Shown in pieces: positions 44,739 to 53,717 of a stretch of 64,000 bases of DNA (position 1 is the stretch's first letter; the number at the start of each line of letters is the position of its first letter). A program made the position numbers and the translations under genes. The stretch is from positions 124,001-188,000 of the forward strand of contig NZ_FNNZ01000003.1 of assembly GCF_900106925.1 (NCBI RefSeq), written 5' to 3'. The DNA is from Thiocapsa roseopersicina (lineage in GTDB: Bacteria > Pseudomonadota > Gammaproteobacteria > Chromatiales > Chromatiaceae). The notes below the pieces were generated by a model that ran no database searches, was not told the origin of the DNA, and worked only from the letters and a program-made list of their open reading frames with translations.

Positions 44739-46498
44739 GCACGGCGGAAACCACTTGGATCAGCGGCCCCGTCCTGCGGGCACGCCCCGACGGCGCCTTC
44801 CGTCTGCGCGAGTCGGTCACCGTCGGGGATCAGGCGCTGCTCGGCGAGGTGATCCGTATCGCCCGCGACGAGATCACCGTCCAGCTCTACGAGGACACCA
44901 GCGGCCTGCGCCCCGGGATCGAGGTCACCGGCTCCGGTCGGCTCCTGTCGATCCGTCTCGGACCGGCGATCCTTGCCGGGATCTTCGACGGACTGCTCCG
45001 CCCCATCGCGGATATCGCCGATCCCTACGTCAAGCCGGGGATGCAGGTGCAGCCCGCCCGCCGGTTCCACTTCACGCCGAGCGTCTGCGTCGGCGATACC
45101 CTGATGCCCGGTGCTGCGATCGGCGAGGTCGCGAACGGGACCGGCATCGCCCAGCGCTGCCTGGTGCCTGCGGATCTGTCGGGCGGGCGCGTCACCGCCA
45201 TCGCCGACCCCGGCGAGTACCCGGACGACCAGCCGATCTGCTGGATCGACGCCGCCGACGGCCGAAACCTCGCGATCGCCATGACCCATGAGTGGCCGGT
45301 GCGGGTACCGCGACCCGTGCAGGCGCGTCTGCCTTCGGACGAGCCCATGCTGACCGGGCAGCGCGTCATCGACTGTTTGTTCCCGGTTGCGCGCGGCGGT
45401 ACCGGGGCGATTCCGGGCGGTTTCGGCACGGGCAAGACCGTCTTGCTCGAGACCGTCGGCAAGTGGTGCAACGCCGATGTCATCGTCTATGTCGGCTGCG
45501 GCGAGCGCGGCAACGAGATGGCCGGCTTGCTCGCCGAGTTCAGCGAGCTGGAAGACCCGCGCAGCGGACGTCCCCTGCTCGAGCGCACCGTCGTGATCGC
45601 CAACACCTCGAACATGCCCGTTTCGGCACGCGAGGCCAGCATCTACACCGGCATCACGGTGGCGGAGTATTTTCGCGACCAGGGCATGAACGTCACCCTG
45701 ATGGCGGACTCCACCAGCCGCTGGGCCGAGGCCCTGCGCGAGGTCTCCGGCCGGCTCGGCGAGCTGCCCGGCGAGGCCGGCTATCCGGCCTACCTGAGCA
45801 GTCGCTTGGCCGACTTCTACGAGCGTGCCGCACGGGTGCGCACCCTGGGCGGTGAGATCGGATCGGTCACGCTGCTCGGCGCGGTCAGCCCACCCTCGGG
45901 CGACTTCTCGGAGCCCGTGACCACGCACACCCGACGCTACGTGGGCTCGCTCTGGGGCCTCGATGCCAAACGGGCCCAGGCGCGCTTCTACCCGGCGATC
46001 CACCCCCTGCAGTCCTACAGCCTGGTCGCCGGAAACCTCGCGCGCTGGTGGCACACCGCCGGATGTACGCGCTGGCAGGAGCTGCGTCGGCGGTTCCTGA
46101 CGCTCTTGGAGGACGAGGCCCGCCTGGAGCGCATGGCCCGCATCATCGGACGCGACGCCATGCCCGCGCGCCAGCGGCTCGTGCTCATCTGCGCCCAGCT
46201 GGTCAACGAGTGCTTCCTGCGCCAGTCCGCCTATTCGATGAACGACCGCTACGCCAGCCCGTCGCGCCAAGCGGTCATGATGCGCCTGATCGGCAGCTTC
46301 ATCGAAGGCTCCGAGCGCCTGCTCGACGCCGGCGTCGCCCCCGAGGCGATCCGCGACCAACCCGTCTTCCGTCGTCTCATGCGCATGGGCGAGGAGATCG
46401 AAGAGGGCGACTGGGAGGCCTTCTCCGCGCTCGATCAGGAGCTGACCGCGACGATCCGGCGGTTGATCAACGAGGCGCGCGAAGGGGGAGGGGGATAG
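44735..46498 (+). CDS. ntpA: V/A-type ATPase catalytic subunit A, second operon
   Basis: The 587-aa catalytic subunit has the bulge domain (VPADLSGGRVTAIADPGEYP), the Walker A loop read GGFGTGKT rather than the usual GPFGxGKT, the catalytic Glu in VGCGERGNEMAGLLAEFSEL, MADSTSRWAEALREVSGRLG and the C-terminal LRQSAYSMNDRYASPSRQAV. ATG 44735 overlaps ntpE by 4 bp. The Pro-to-Gly change in the P-loop is the main oddity. A 255-bp gap with a long inverted repeat separates it from ntpB. Confidence 0.95.
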   Translation: MSTAETTWISGPVLRARPDGAFRLRESVTVGDQALLGEVIRIARDEITVQLYEDTSGLRPGIEVTGSGRLLSIRLGPAILAGIFDGLLRPIADIADPYVKPGMQVQPARRFHFTPSVCVGDTLMPGAAIGEVANGTGIAQRCLVPADLSGGRVTAIADPGEYPDDQPICWIDAADGRNLAIAMTHEWPVRVPRPVQARLPSDEPMLTGQRVIDCLFPVARGGTGAIPGGFGTGKTVLLETVGKWCNADVIVYVGCGERGNEMAGLLAEFSELEDPRSGRPLLERTVVIANTSNMPVSAREASIYTGITVAEYFRDQGMNVTLMADSTSRWAEALREVSGRLGELPGEAGYPAYLSSRLADFYERAARVRTLGGEIGSVTLLGAVSPPSGDFSEPVTTHTRRYVGSLWGLDAKRAQARFYPAIHPLQSYSLVAGNLARWWHTAGCTRWQELRRRFLTLLEDEARLERMARIIGRDAMPARQRLVLICAQLVNECFLRQSAYSMNDRYASPSRQAVMMRLIGSFIEGSERLLDAGVAPEAIRDQPVFRRLMRMGEEIEEGDWEAFSALDQELTATIRRLINEAREGGGG

Positions 46499-46543
46499 CT
46501 TCGGGTCGCCAGCCGTCAACCACCAGCCGGGTACTCGCTGCCA

Positions 46544-46690
46544 CGCTCCGCGTGGGAGTGTCGCCGGGACGCTCCGCGTCCTGCCGCCAGGTCGACGTGC
46601 ACCGCCGGTGGTCCGTCACTGCGCCGATCCACGACCGTACCGCCCTGCCCCGCGATGCAGAGCGTCGGGTCTACACTCCCACGCGGAGCG
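46544..46690. repeat. 18-bp inverted repeat flanking a 111-bp spacer, between ntpA and ntpB
   Basis: CGCTCCGCGTGGGAGTGT (46544-46561) is exactly complementary to ACACTCCCACGCGGAGCG (46673-46690). The whole resembles the GCTCCGCGTGGGAG-type repeats common in Proteobacteria. It would fold as a large hairpin within the operon transcript. Confidence 0.8.
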
Positions 46691-46753
46691 CGGGAGCGAG
46701 TTGGGCAGGAAGCAGGAAGCTCCGGCACTCATCCCACGCAAGCAGGTACGCCA

Positions 46754-48169
46754 ATGACATACGCCAGACTCGTCGGAGAAGAGATCGCCAATCGTGCCGA
46801 GGGTCCGCTGCTGTTCTTGAGCCGCAGCCTCGACGTCGGTCTAAACGAGGCGGTGGAAGTGGAGGGCGCGGACGGCTCGGTGCGTCTCGGGCGTATCGCC
46901 GCCTTGGACGAGGACTCCATCACGGTCGAGATGCTCGACGACACCGCCGGGCTCGCCCTGCAGGGCACGCGCGTGCGCTTCTTCGGCGAGCCGCTGCGCT
47001 TCCATGTCGGTCCGGGGCTGCTCGGGCGGGTCTTCAACGGCATCGGCAAGCCGCTCGATGGCGGGCCGCCGCTTGCGGCCGAGCATGCCTACCGGGTCGA
47101 TGGTCTGCCGATCAAACCCACCGCCCGCGAGGCGCCGAGCGAGTTCCTCGAGACCGGCTTCACGGCGATCGATCTCATGAACAGCCTGGTGCGCGGCCAG
47201 AAGCTGCCGCTCTTCTCGGGCGGCGGGCTCCCCCATGACCGAATCGCGGTCGACATCGCCTGCAACGCGCGCCTGCCGGGCGATACGCAAGAGGCGGAAG
47301 GGTTCGCTATCGTCTTCGCCGGCATCGGCATCCCGCACGACAGCGCCGAGTTCTTTCGCGAGGAGATGGAGAAGAGCGGGGCGCTCGCGCGCACCGTGCT
47401 CTTTCTCAACCTGGCCAGCGATTCGAGCGCCCAACGTTTGCTCGCCCCTCGCTTCGCCTTGACCGCCGCCGAATACCTCGCCTTCGTCGAAGGCATGCAT
47501 GTCCTGGTGATCCTGACCGATCTCACCAATTACTGCGAGGCCCTGCGCGAAGTCTCGGCGAGCCGCGGCGAGGTCCCCAGCCGCAAGGGCTATCCGGGCT
47601 ACATGTACTCGGACCTGGCGACCCTCTACGAGCGCGCCGGCCGCATCCGCGGAAAACCCGGCTCGGTCACGCAGGTCCCCATCCTGACCATGCCGAACGA
47701 CGACATCACCCACCCCATCCCGGATCTCACGGGCTACATCACCGAGGGCCAGATCGTGCTCGATCGGGATCTGCATCGGCGGGATATCTATCCGCCGATC
47801 CGCCTGCTGCCGAGTCTTTCGCGTCTGATGAAGGACGGCATCGGCAAAGGGCGCACCCATGCCGATCATCCGGCGCTCGCCGCCCAGCTCTACGCCAGTT
47901 ACAGCCAAGCCCAGCAGACACGGGTGCTGGCCGGCGTGGTCGGGGAGGACGGTCTCTCCGAAGACGACCGCAAGCTTCTGATCTTCGGCGACAACTTCGA
48001 GCAGAAGGTGATCCATCAAGGCGTCGATGCCCGGACCCTGGAGGAGAGCTTGGCCGCCGGCTGGTCCGCCCTGCGTGGCTTACCGGCCGGCGAGCTGCAC
48101 CGGCTCGACGACCGCCAGATCCGCGAGCATCTGCTCGATCGAGCCCCGCGGCGAGAACCCGTCTCATGA
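46754..48169 (+). CDS. ntpB: V/A-type ATPase subunit B, second operon
   Basis: The 471-aa protein has [20 protein letters not shown] and [75 protein letters not shown] and the arginine-finger segment [13 protein letters not shown]. It is clearly homologous to B of the first operon. ATG 46754 is preceded by CAGGTACGCCA. It overlaps ntpD by 4 bp (ATGA). Confidence 0.95.
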   Translation: MTYARLVGEEIANRAEGPLLFLSRSLDVGLNEAVEVEGADGSVRLGRIAALDEDSITVEMLDDTAGLALQGTRVRFFGEPLRFHVGPGLLGRVFNGIGKPLDGGPPLAAEHAYRVDGLPIKPTAREAPSEFLETGFTAIDLMNSLVRGQKLPLFSGGGLPHDRIAVDIACNARLPGDTQEAEGFAIVFAGIGIPHDSAEFFREEMEKSGALARTVLFLNLASDSSAQRLLAPRFALTAAEYLAFVEGMHVLVILTDLTNYCEALREVSASRGEVPSRKGYPGYMYSDLATLYERAGRIRGKPGSVTQVPILTMPNDDITHPIPDLTGYITEGQIVLDRDLHRRDIYPPIRLLPSLSRLMKDGIGKGRTHADHPALAAQLYASYSQAQQTRVLAGVVGEDGLSEDDRKLLIFGDNFEQKVIHQGVDARTLEESLAAGWSALRGLPAGELHRLDDRQIREHLLDRAPRREPVS

Positions 48170-48774
48170 CCGAGCGCGCCATCGTCCCGACCCACAGTGC
48201 CTTCCTCGAGCTCAAGGAAGAGCGCTCGGGCATGCGGGAAGGTTATCGATTCCTCGACGAGAAACGGCTCATCCTCGCCGCCGAGATCCTCGCCGAGCTC
48301 GGCCGCTACGAGCGTGAGCTGACCGCCTTTCGAGCCGACTACAGCGAGGCCGTCGATGCACTCCAAAGCGCCGTCGCCCGACACGGCCTGGAAGGACTCG
48401 CCGTCCACCCGACGGCACCGCCGCTCGATACGGATTGTCGGCTCGCGCCGCGGCGCGTACTCGGGGTGACCCTGCACGATCTGATCGAAAACGACAGGCA
48501 GCCGCAATCGCCTCCGCCTAGCGTCGCCGACAGCCCGGAGGCCGACAGCGCTCGCCGTGCCTTCCAGGCCCTGATCCCGCGCATCGCCCGTCTCGCCGCC
48601 ATGGTCGGCAATCTCCAACGCCTGCGCGCCGATTACGCCCGCACCGCCCGCCGCGCGCGCGCACTCGAGGACGTCCTCCTCCCCGAGATCGACGAAACCC
48701 TGCGAGCAGTTGAGTCCGCACTCGAAGAGCTCGAGCGCGAAGAGGTCGTTCGCGCGCGACAGGTTCGCACCTGA
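48166..48774 (+). CDS. ntpD: V/A-type ATPase subunit D (central stalk), second operon
   Basis: Subunit D is the rotating shaft, the counterpart of F-type gamma. The 202-aa protein starts [27 protein letters not shown], the usual first helix with the LKxxLxxxxxGxxLLKxKRxxL-like pattern, and has the long C-terminal helix ([20 protein letters not shown] to [20 protein letters not shown]). It is the only D gene in the window; the first operon lacks one. It overlaps ntpB and ends the operon. Confidence 0.88.
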   Translation: MTERAIVPTHSAFLELKEERSGMREGYRFLDEKRLILAAEILAELGRYERELTAFRADYSEAVDALQSAVARHGLEGLAVHPTAPPLDTDCRLAPRRVLGVTLHDLIENDRQPQSPPPSVADSPEADSARRAFQALIPRIARLAAMVGNLQRLRADYARTARRARALEDVLLPEIDETLRAVESALEELEREEVVRARQVRT

Positions 48775-48961
48775 CAATTCCGTCGCGAAACGCCCTCGAT
48801 CATCGCCCTGTTGTGCCGGCCCTCACGGACCACGCCACCCGAGATTGTCGAACTGCATCGCGACCCGTTGGCCGCAGCGTCAGCGCAAAACGCCGGCACG
48901 GCTTAGGTTGGCGTGTCGCCGACGTCGGGCAGGAATGCCCGGACTGATGAAAAAGGCCCCG
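48775..48961. other. Intergenic region, nothing recognised
   Basis: Together with the adjoining toxin fragment (48962-49150) this makes up the 406-bp gap between ntpD and the pilin gene. No terminator hairpin with a T tract is visible after ntpD. Confidence 0.45.
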
Positions 48962-49150
48962 CTCGACGCATAGACGCCGCTGATTGTTGATTCTGAGCTG
49001 ACCATCCCGATCGCCACTCGAGGCTTCGAGTCGACTCCCCGGCGGCACGCGCCGATCGTCGAGCGATTCGGTGCGTTTCAACATCGCCGGCTTGCGCTGC
49101 GCCCGCCGCATCAAATCCGGCCCCCGGCGATTCACCCGCTTGGCGTTCAA
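48962..49150 (-). pseudogene. Degraded HigB-type toxin fragment
   Basis: A minus-strand frame contains RRAQRKPAMLKRTESLDDRR followed by VPPGSRLEASSGDRDGQLRI and NNQRRLCV. This lines up with the RelE/HigB toxin core (LxDLRVPPGNRLExLxGDRxGQxSIRINxQWRICF), but S is missing before the R-I, W is replaced and the rest of the gene is absent. It is the first of two such fragments flanking the pilin gene. Confidence 0.6.
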
Positions 49151-49180
49151 GCGATCGGCAGTCTGCTTATGAACCGCTCC

Positions 49181-49681
49181 TCAAGACGGCGGTTGCCGAC
49201 AAGTCGCAGGCAGCCATTCCAATCTGAGCGGTTGGACATCCCGCGGTCCGCACAGCCAGGTCACGACACCTCCGTTCGGTCCTCCATGCCCTTCGAGGCG
49301 CAACTGGCTGTTGGCATCGCCGCCGATGCCGTTGTACACGGATCGGCGCAGCATCACCTCCATACGGGCCTTCGCGCAGCCCGCGTCGGCATTGCAGGCC
49401 CCGACTCCCTTGAGCTCCAGACGGCGAATGCTGGGATGGTTGTCAGCCGGGAAGATATCGAACTGCTCGCGCTCGGTAGAGTTGATCGGGAAGCGCCCAT
49501 GGTCGGCGTAGAAAAGGCTCAAATCGGTCTTCACCCTGCCGACCTCGAGAAGAACCTCGGTCACCTTCGCACGAATCGCATAATCCTGGTATGCAGGTAC
49601 CGCGACAGCGGCGAGGATTCCGATGATCGCCACGACGATCATGAGTTCGGTCAGGTTGAATCCCTGCTGATGTGGTTTCAC
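49181..49681 (-). CDS. Type IV pilin-like protein
   Basis: This 166-aa protein has a class III prepilin signal: a short basic leader ending in G, then [20 protein letters not shown] (cleavage before Phe, Glu at +5), the membrane helix of type IV pilins. The C-terminal half has a cysteine pair (ACNADAGC) and another in [20 protein letters not shown] that could form the D-loop disulfide. It resembles PilA of 56212-56697 in the helix but differs in the body, so it may be a second major or a minor pilin. No other pil gene is near. Confidence 0.88.
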   Translation of the reverse strand: MKPHQQGFNLTELMIVVAIIGILAAVAVPAYQDYAIRAKVTEVLLEVGRVKTDLSLFYADHGRFPINSTEREQFDIFPADNHPSIRRLELKGVGACNADAGCAKARMEVMLRRSVYNGIGGDANSQLRLEGHGGPNGGVVTWLCGPRDVQPLRLEWLPATCRQPPS

Positions 49682-49822
49682 GGTCGATGTCCCTGTCTGG
49701 TCTGGGTTCTGTCGGGGAGCTAGCAGCTTTCGGGCCGATCCGGAATGAGTGTGTCATGACCGTGGGCAGATCGTGATGTCCGCTCCAACGACGCCTGATC
49801 TCATCCGAATCAGGATCCGAGC

Positions 49823-49939
49823 ATGATGCCGAGCAACGCCCGCTCCCTGGAAGATCTGCACACCTCCCCGGCCAATCGCCTGGAGTCCCTGGGTGGGGAT
49901 CGCGCCGGGCGGTTCAGCATCCGCATCAATCGGCAGTAG
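49823..49939 (+). pseudogene. Degraded HigB-type toxin fragment
   Basis: The 38-codon frame contains LEDLHTSPANRLESLGGDRA and GRFSIRINRQ, the core of a RelE/HigB toxin. The family continues with Trp-Arg-Ile; here the Trp position is TAG (CAG TAG CGC). The start of the gene is also missing. It is the second HigB remnant beside the pilin gene, on the opposite strand to the first. Confidence 0.65.
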
Positions 49940-50085
49940 CGCGAGCGGGCGGGGTCAGATCCCGACCTGTGATATCGGCGCCGTTCGCCCGTCGACCGGT
50001 CGCGATTGCGCCGATCATTCAAAGCCTCGTTGGTTCGATCGGCCGCAAGTGACGCCAGCGATCGTTGCGAAGCGACGACACCCAC

Positions 50086-50115
50086 GGGATAGACGACTTG
50101 CAGTCGTCCTCTTCC
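50086..50115. repeat. Hairpin repeat, GACGACT-type (copy 2)
   Basis: GGGATAGACGACTTGCAGTC is followed by GTCCTCTTCC. GACGACT and AGTCGTC form a 7-bp hairpin. Bases before it (GCGAAGCGAC and ACACCCAC) also resemble those before the copy at 59501. Confidence 0.7.
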
Positions 50116-50420
50116 ACTGTCCCGACGGTCAACGACAATGACCAACAAGCGCCCTAGCCGATGCAACAGCTTTCTTGGCAACGACCGCGGCGGCCCACGG
50201 AAAGATCGAGTAGGACAAGGAAGTTTTGGTTTCCGTCACCTCGGCTGCATTGAATGTCTCGACCAAATAACGCAGCTCGGCGTTGAACAGCGCATTGACC
50301 GATGTCTCTGAAGTCCGCCGAGCATCGATGAGGAAGACTCCAGTACCGCAGGAGATTGACCCCGAGCCTTCGGAGCCTTCGAGCATTTCCATCGGGGTGC
50401 CGTCCAGGGCGACCGCGCCC

Positions 50421-51461
50421 TCATCCTGCCGGCGAAGCGCCTTCAGCGGCGTCCATGCGATCGTCCGCACGCTCCACCTGTGCCTGTACCGCCGTCAACC
50501 AGATCTCGCCGTCGTCATCATCGAGCAGGGCTTCACCGAGCTGCTCGAGGGTCTCCGGCGCCCGAATCCGCGCCAACAGCACAGCTGCGCGCTCGGCGAC
50601 TGCGTCTCCGAAGCGCCGCCGAGCCTGGCGCTGCAGCAATGCACGTTCGGATTCCAGACCCTTTTCCATCCCGCGCTCCATCCCGCGTTCCATCCCCTTC
50701 CGTATGCCGATTCGCTCGGCCGTGGTGACGTATCGCATTTGCTTCGCCTCTTCGATGGCTTGAATGGCCCGATGGTAGTCGTCCTCCAGCGGCTCGGGCA
50801 ACGTCATCACCCAATCGATGAAGGCATACAGGCTCAGCACCTCGTCGCGGTTCAGGCCGCAACGGTACAGACGCCGCGTCAGCCCGATCTTGCGATCCAG
50901 CCGCGCCGCCGGGTCGCGTTTGGTCGCGACGGCGGCCAACTGCGCAAGGACGACCAGCGCGAAGGGGTTGGCACTCGCCTCCAGCTCGACCGTGCGGGAC
51001 TTGAAATCCAGCAGCTTCACGACCGGAAACACCAGTACCGCCTCGCAGCCCCAGAGTGCGTGGTAATAACGCTCCGGTCGCCAGTCGCGCTGCTCATCGG
51101 CCAGGATTACCAAGGTCGCGACCGGGCGATCGTAGCGGTCCATCAGGCGCGAGTGGTAGGTATAGAGCCGCCGCGCAAACCCCGGATCCGGCTCGCCCTG
51201 CACCTCGGTGTGGATCAGGACCCAGGTCTCCTCGCCGCCCAAACGCCAGACCTTGACCAGCTTGTCGACATAACGGCGACCGACCACGGCGCGGCGCGTG
51301 ACCTTCTGCAGCTCCTCGTCGAGAAACTCCAAGCCACGCGACCAGTCGATGTCGGCCGCGATCCTCGGGAAGAAGAATTCCAGAAAAGGCCGCTGCCAAT
51401 GCTCGAGGAGATCCTTCCAGGGGGGATCATAGTCGTCGTGATCGGCGGCGGGCTTGCGCAT
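50421..51461 (-). CDS. Rpn-family (PD-(D/E)XK) nuclease / putative transposase
   Basis: This 346-aa protein fits the recombination-promoting nuclease (RpnA-like, DUF4351-type) family. Residues 1-150 include DYDPPWKDLLEHWQRPFLEF, the PD-(D/E)XK core ETWVLIHTEVQGEPDPGFAR (E and Q of ExQ-type motif) and LVILADEQRDWRPERY. The C-terminal part has a low-complexity GMERGMERGMEKGLESERAL and a DUF4351-like ending QARRRFGDAVAERAAVLLAR to ETLEQLGEALL. Such proteins act in DNA transfer or recombination and are often horizontally acquired. ATG 51461 is the first clear start. Confidence 0.85.
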   Translation of the reverse strand: MRKPAADHDDYDPPWKDLLEHWQRPFLEFFFPRIAADIDWSRGLEFLDEELQKVTRRAVVGRRYVDKLVKVWRLGGEETWVLIHTEVQGEPDPGFARRLYTYHSRLMDRYDRPVATLVILADEQRDWRPERYYHALWGCEAVLVFPVVKLLDFKSRTVELEASANPFALVVLAQLAAVATKRDPAARLDRKIGLTRRLYRCGLNRDEVLSLYAFIDWVMTLPEPLEDDYHRAIQAIEEAKQMRYVTTAERIGIRKGMERGMERGMEKGLESERALLQRQARRRFGDAVAERAAVLLARIRAPETLEQLGEALLDDDDGEIWLTAVQAQVERADDRMDAAEGASPAG

Positions 51462-51839
51462 GGGCCTCTCCGTAGCCTGTTCGTGTCGTCGAGAATCTTA
51501 CTCGATCGTACACGAAAAAGTTTCAGCGTCATCGGTCCACCGCCAAGCGGCATGATCGTCAAGCGAGATCGTCCCCGGAGCGCGGAGCGAGAAGACGTCG
51601 ACGCCAGCGCTGAATCCCAACCGGCTCCCCAAAAACGATCCCGCCATCGGTGTACCATGCCCCCGACTCGCACGGAGCGTACGCCCATGTCCACGACCTC
51701 GGATCGACCGGATTTCCGCCGGACTTTCTGGAATGTCACAACGAAAGACCTGATAAGCATCTAGCCGACCCCGCCCGCGGGCCTACAGTTAAGGTAGAAG
51801 AGAACACCTGAGCTGGAGACCCGGCGGGAGGAGTCGACA
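51462..51839. other. Gap between nuclease and IS110 element
   Basis: This 378-bp stretch contains the left copy of a direct repeat (51669-51740) and the presumed left end of the IS110-family element. A GGCGGGAGG ribosome-binding site lies 8 bp before the transposase start. I cannot fix the element's left tip. Confidence 0.5.
51669..51740. repeat. Direct repeat bracketing the mobile region (left copy)
   Basis: About 72 bp including CGCACGGAGCG, GCCCATGT, GATCGACCGGATTTCCGCCG and GGACTTTCTGG is repeated, with several mismatches, at 55874-55945 in the same orientation. The two copies lie on either side of the IS110, BrnT, Y1-transposase and HigBA genes. Confidence 0.75.
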
Positions 51840-52856
51840 ATGAAACTCTACGGCGGAATCGATCTGCATTCCAACAATAGCGTCGTGGCCCTTTTGGACG
51901 AAGAAGACCGCGTGGTGTGTCGCAAGCGGTTGGCGAACGACGCGGCGCTCATCCTGGAATCCTTGGCGCCGTATGGCGAAGCGATCACGGGATTGGTGGT
52001 GGAATCGACCTACAACTGGTACTGGCTGGTGGATACGTTGATGGACGCCGGCTATCGGGTGCATTTGGCGAACACCGCGGCGATCGTGCAGTACAGCGGG
52101 CTGAAGTACAGCGACGACGATTCCGACGCCGCCTGGCTGGCCAAGCTGCTGCGCCTCGGGCTGTTGCCGGAGGGCTATATCTACCCCAAGGAACAGCGCG
52201 CCGTGCGCGATCTGCTGCGCCGGCGCAGTCGCCTGGTCCAACAGCATACGGCCAACGTCCTGGCGGTGCAGAACCTGTTCTCCCGCAACCGCGGGCGCTC
52301 GCTGAGTGCCAATGCGATCCGACGCCTGACGCCCGAGACCGTGGGCGAGCTGCTGCCGGATGTACACTTGGCCCTGGCGGTACAGAGCACCCTGCTGGCC
52401 ATGCGTGGCCAAGAGGCGGCGATCGATCTGTTGGAGCGCGAGGCCTGCGCGCAGGTCAAAGGCCGGCCCGAGTATCGGCATCTACTCAGCGCCAGCGGCA
52501 TCGGTCAGGTGCTGGGGTTGACGATCCTATTGGAGACCGGCCCCATCGAGCGCTTTGCCCGCGTCGGCAACTACGCGTCATACAGTCGCCTCGTCGGCAG
52601 CGAGCGGCTCTCCAACGGCAAACGCAAGGGCCGGGGCAATACCAAGAGCGGCAACAAATATCTGGCTTGGGCCTATCTGGAGGCAGCCAACTTCGCGGTG
52701 CGTTACAACCCCGCGATCAAGCGCTACTACCAGCGCAAGCGCGCGCGGACCAATGGCGTAGTCGCCATCAAGACAGTGGCGCACAAGCTGGCTCGGGCCT
52801 GTTACTACATGCTGCGCGAGGGGACCGATTTCGATGTCGATCGGGCCTTCGCCTGA
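51840..52856 (+). CDS. IS110-family transposase
   Basis: This 338-aa recombinase has the IS110 layout: a RuvC-like DEDD domain (about 1-150) with GGIDLHSNNSVVALLDEEDR (first Asp), VVESTYNWYWLVDTL (Glu) and SDDDSDAAWLAKLLRLGLLP (Asp pair), and a C-terminal Transposase_20 domain (about 200-310) with ASGIGQVLGLTILLETGPIE, NYASYSRLVGSERLSNGKRK and KSGNKYLAWAYLEAANFAV. IS110 elements use a bridge RNA encoded in the non-coding end of the element. The gene looks intact; ATG 51840 has GGAGGAG upstream. Confidence 0.95.
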   Translation: MKLYGGIDLHSNNSVVALLDEEDRVVCRKRLANDAALILESLAPYGEAITGLVVESTYNWYWLVDTLMDAGYRVHLANTAAIVQYSGLKYSDDDSDAAWLAKLLRLGLLPEGYIYPKEQRAVRDLLRRRSRLVQQHTANVLAVQNLFSRNRGRSLSANAIRRLTPETVGELLPDVHLALAVQSTLLAMRGQEAAIDLLEREACAQVKGRPEYRHLLSASGIGQVLGLTILLETGPIERFARVGNYASYSRLVGSERLSNGKRKGRGNTKSGNKYLAWAYLEAANFAVRYNPAIKRYYQRKRARTNGVVAIKTVAHKLARACYYMLREGTDFDVDRAFA

Positions 52857-53435
52857 AGGGCTATGGGCGATGCGCCGGTGAGCCAGGTCAAGGGGTTGGC
52901 GGACAGCCTCCAGATCTGATTGGCCTCCGGCACATCTCCCGCCGACATCCGTCAGGGAGCAACGCTTGTGACCGAGACGCCTCCGTCATCGAGCCAGCAC
53001 GGGGTTGGACGGTGTCGACAGGGCACCGAGCCAGCGATCTGTGAATCCGCGGCCCGGCAGGGGCGGGTCGGCGGCGCCTGGATTTTGAGAGATCCGCGCC
53101 CCCGCCCCGCACCCACCTCCGTGGTCCACTTGGACCTTGGTGGGGCACCGACGATTTTCTGGGGCTCAGCGAACCAGGGGCCGGGTGTCTACTCCCGACG
53201 GAGCAGCCCCACCGCCTTGATCCAGAAGGGTGACTGGCGCGGATCGGAGTGAATCCGCGACCTTTCAACGAGAACCGCGGGCGCGTTGGCGGTACCAAAG
53301 TGGCACTTCCCGACCGACACAAGCGTGCTTCGGCGCGAGAAAATAGGTCGTACCATTGATCGGGGTCAGCTAAATGGTGACCCCAGCAGTGCAGCGACCC
53401 CAGGACCCCAGTGCTCCCCGGCTTGCCGGGGCTGG
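52857..53435. mobile_element. Non-coding right flank of the IS110-family element; possible bridge RNA region
   Basis: After the transposase stop, 579 bp carry no convincing gene. For the IS1111 branch of IS110 the bridge RNA lies 3' of the gene, so it may be encoded in the first 300 bp here. A short stem GGGGTCA...TGACCCC occurs at 53362-53384. I cannot place the element tip or assign the subgroup. Confidence 0.45.
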
Positions 53436-53717
53436 TTACTTGTGAGCCGCCTTGTCGACGAGCTGCCCATCAACAAACTTATGGAGCACGCTCGACACTA
53501 GCGTCCGATATGGGATCCCCTCTTTCAGGGCACGCGCTTGAAGCGCCCGCAGATCTCGTGATGAAAGACGGATATTGATACGAGCGTCTTTTTTGAATGT
53601 TTCTTCCGCGACTCGGCGGTGCTCAGCAATCTCCTTATCGGCATTCTTAACTCGCTTCAGACGGCTCGACTCGAACGCCTCCAAGATCTCATTTTCTTCA
53701 GATTTCAGCTTACTCAT
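53436..53717 (-). CDS. Ribbon-helix-helix antitoxin of the BrnT-type pair
   Basis: This 93-aa protein has a helical N-terminus (ENEILEAFESSRLKRVKNAD) and a C-terminal ribbon-helix-helix DNA-binding domain: ARINIRLSSRDLRALQARAL then KEGIPYRTLVSSVLHKFVDG. It is the antitoxin and autoregulator of the toxin encoded just upstream; the two overlap by 8 bp. ATG 53717 is chosen because an earlier in-frame ATG would lie within the toxin gene. Confidence 0.85.
   Translation of the reverse strand: MSKLKSEENEILEAFESSRLKRVKNADKEIAEHRRVAEETFKKDARINIRLSSRDLRALQARALKEGIPYRTLVSSVLHKFVDGQLVDKAAHK

Larger units (their letters stand above)
49682..50420. other. Gap with a toxin fragment and a hairpin repeat
   Basis: This 739-bp stretch holds the HigB-type remnant at 49823-49939 and a hairpin repeat at 50086-50115. 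A minus-strand frame of 113 codons (50129-50470) has no recognisable product and overlaps the end of the next gene, so I do not call it. Confidence 0.5.

Noticed and set aside
44564-46519. Minus-strand open frame of 651 codons
   Set aside because: It is antisense to catalytic subunit A of the second operon.
50129-50470. Minus-strand open frame of 113 codons
   Set aside because: No family match, it overlaps the end of the Rpn gene, and no ribosome-binding site is seen.
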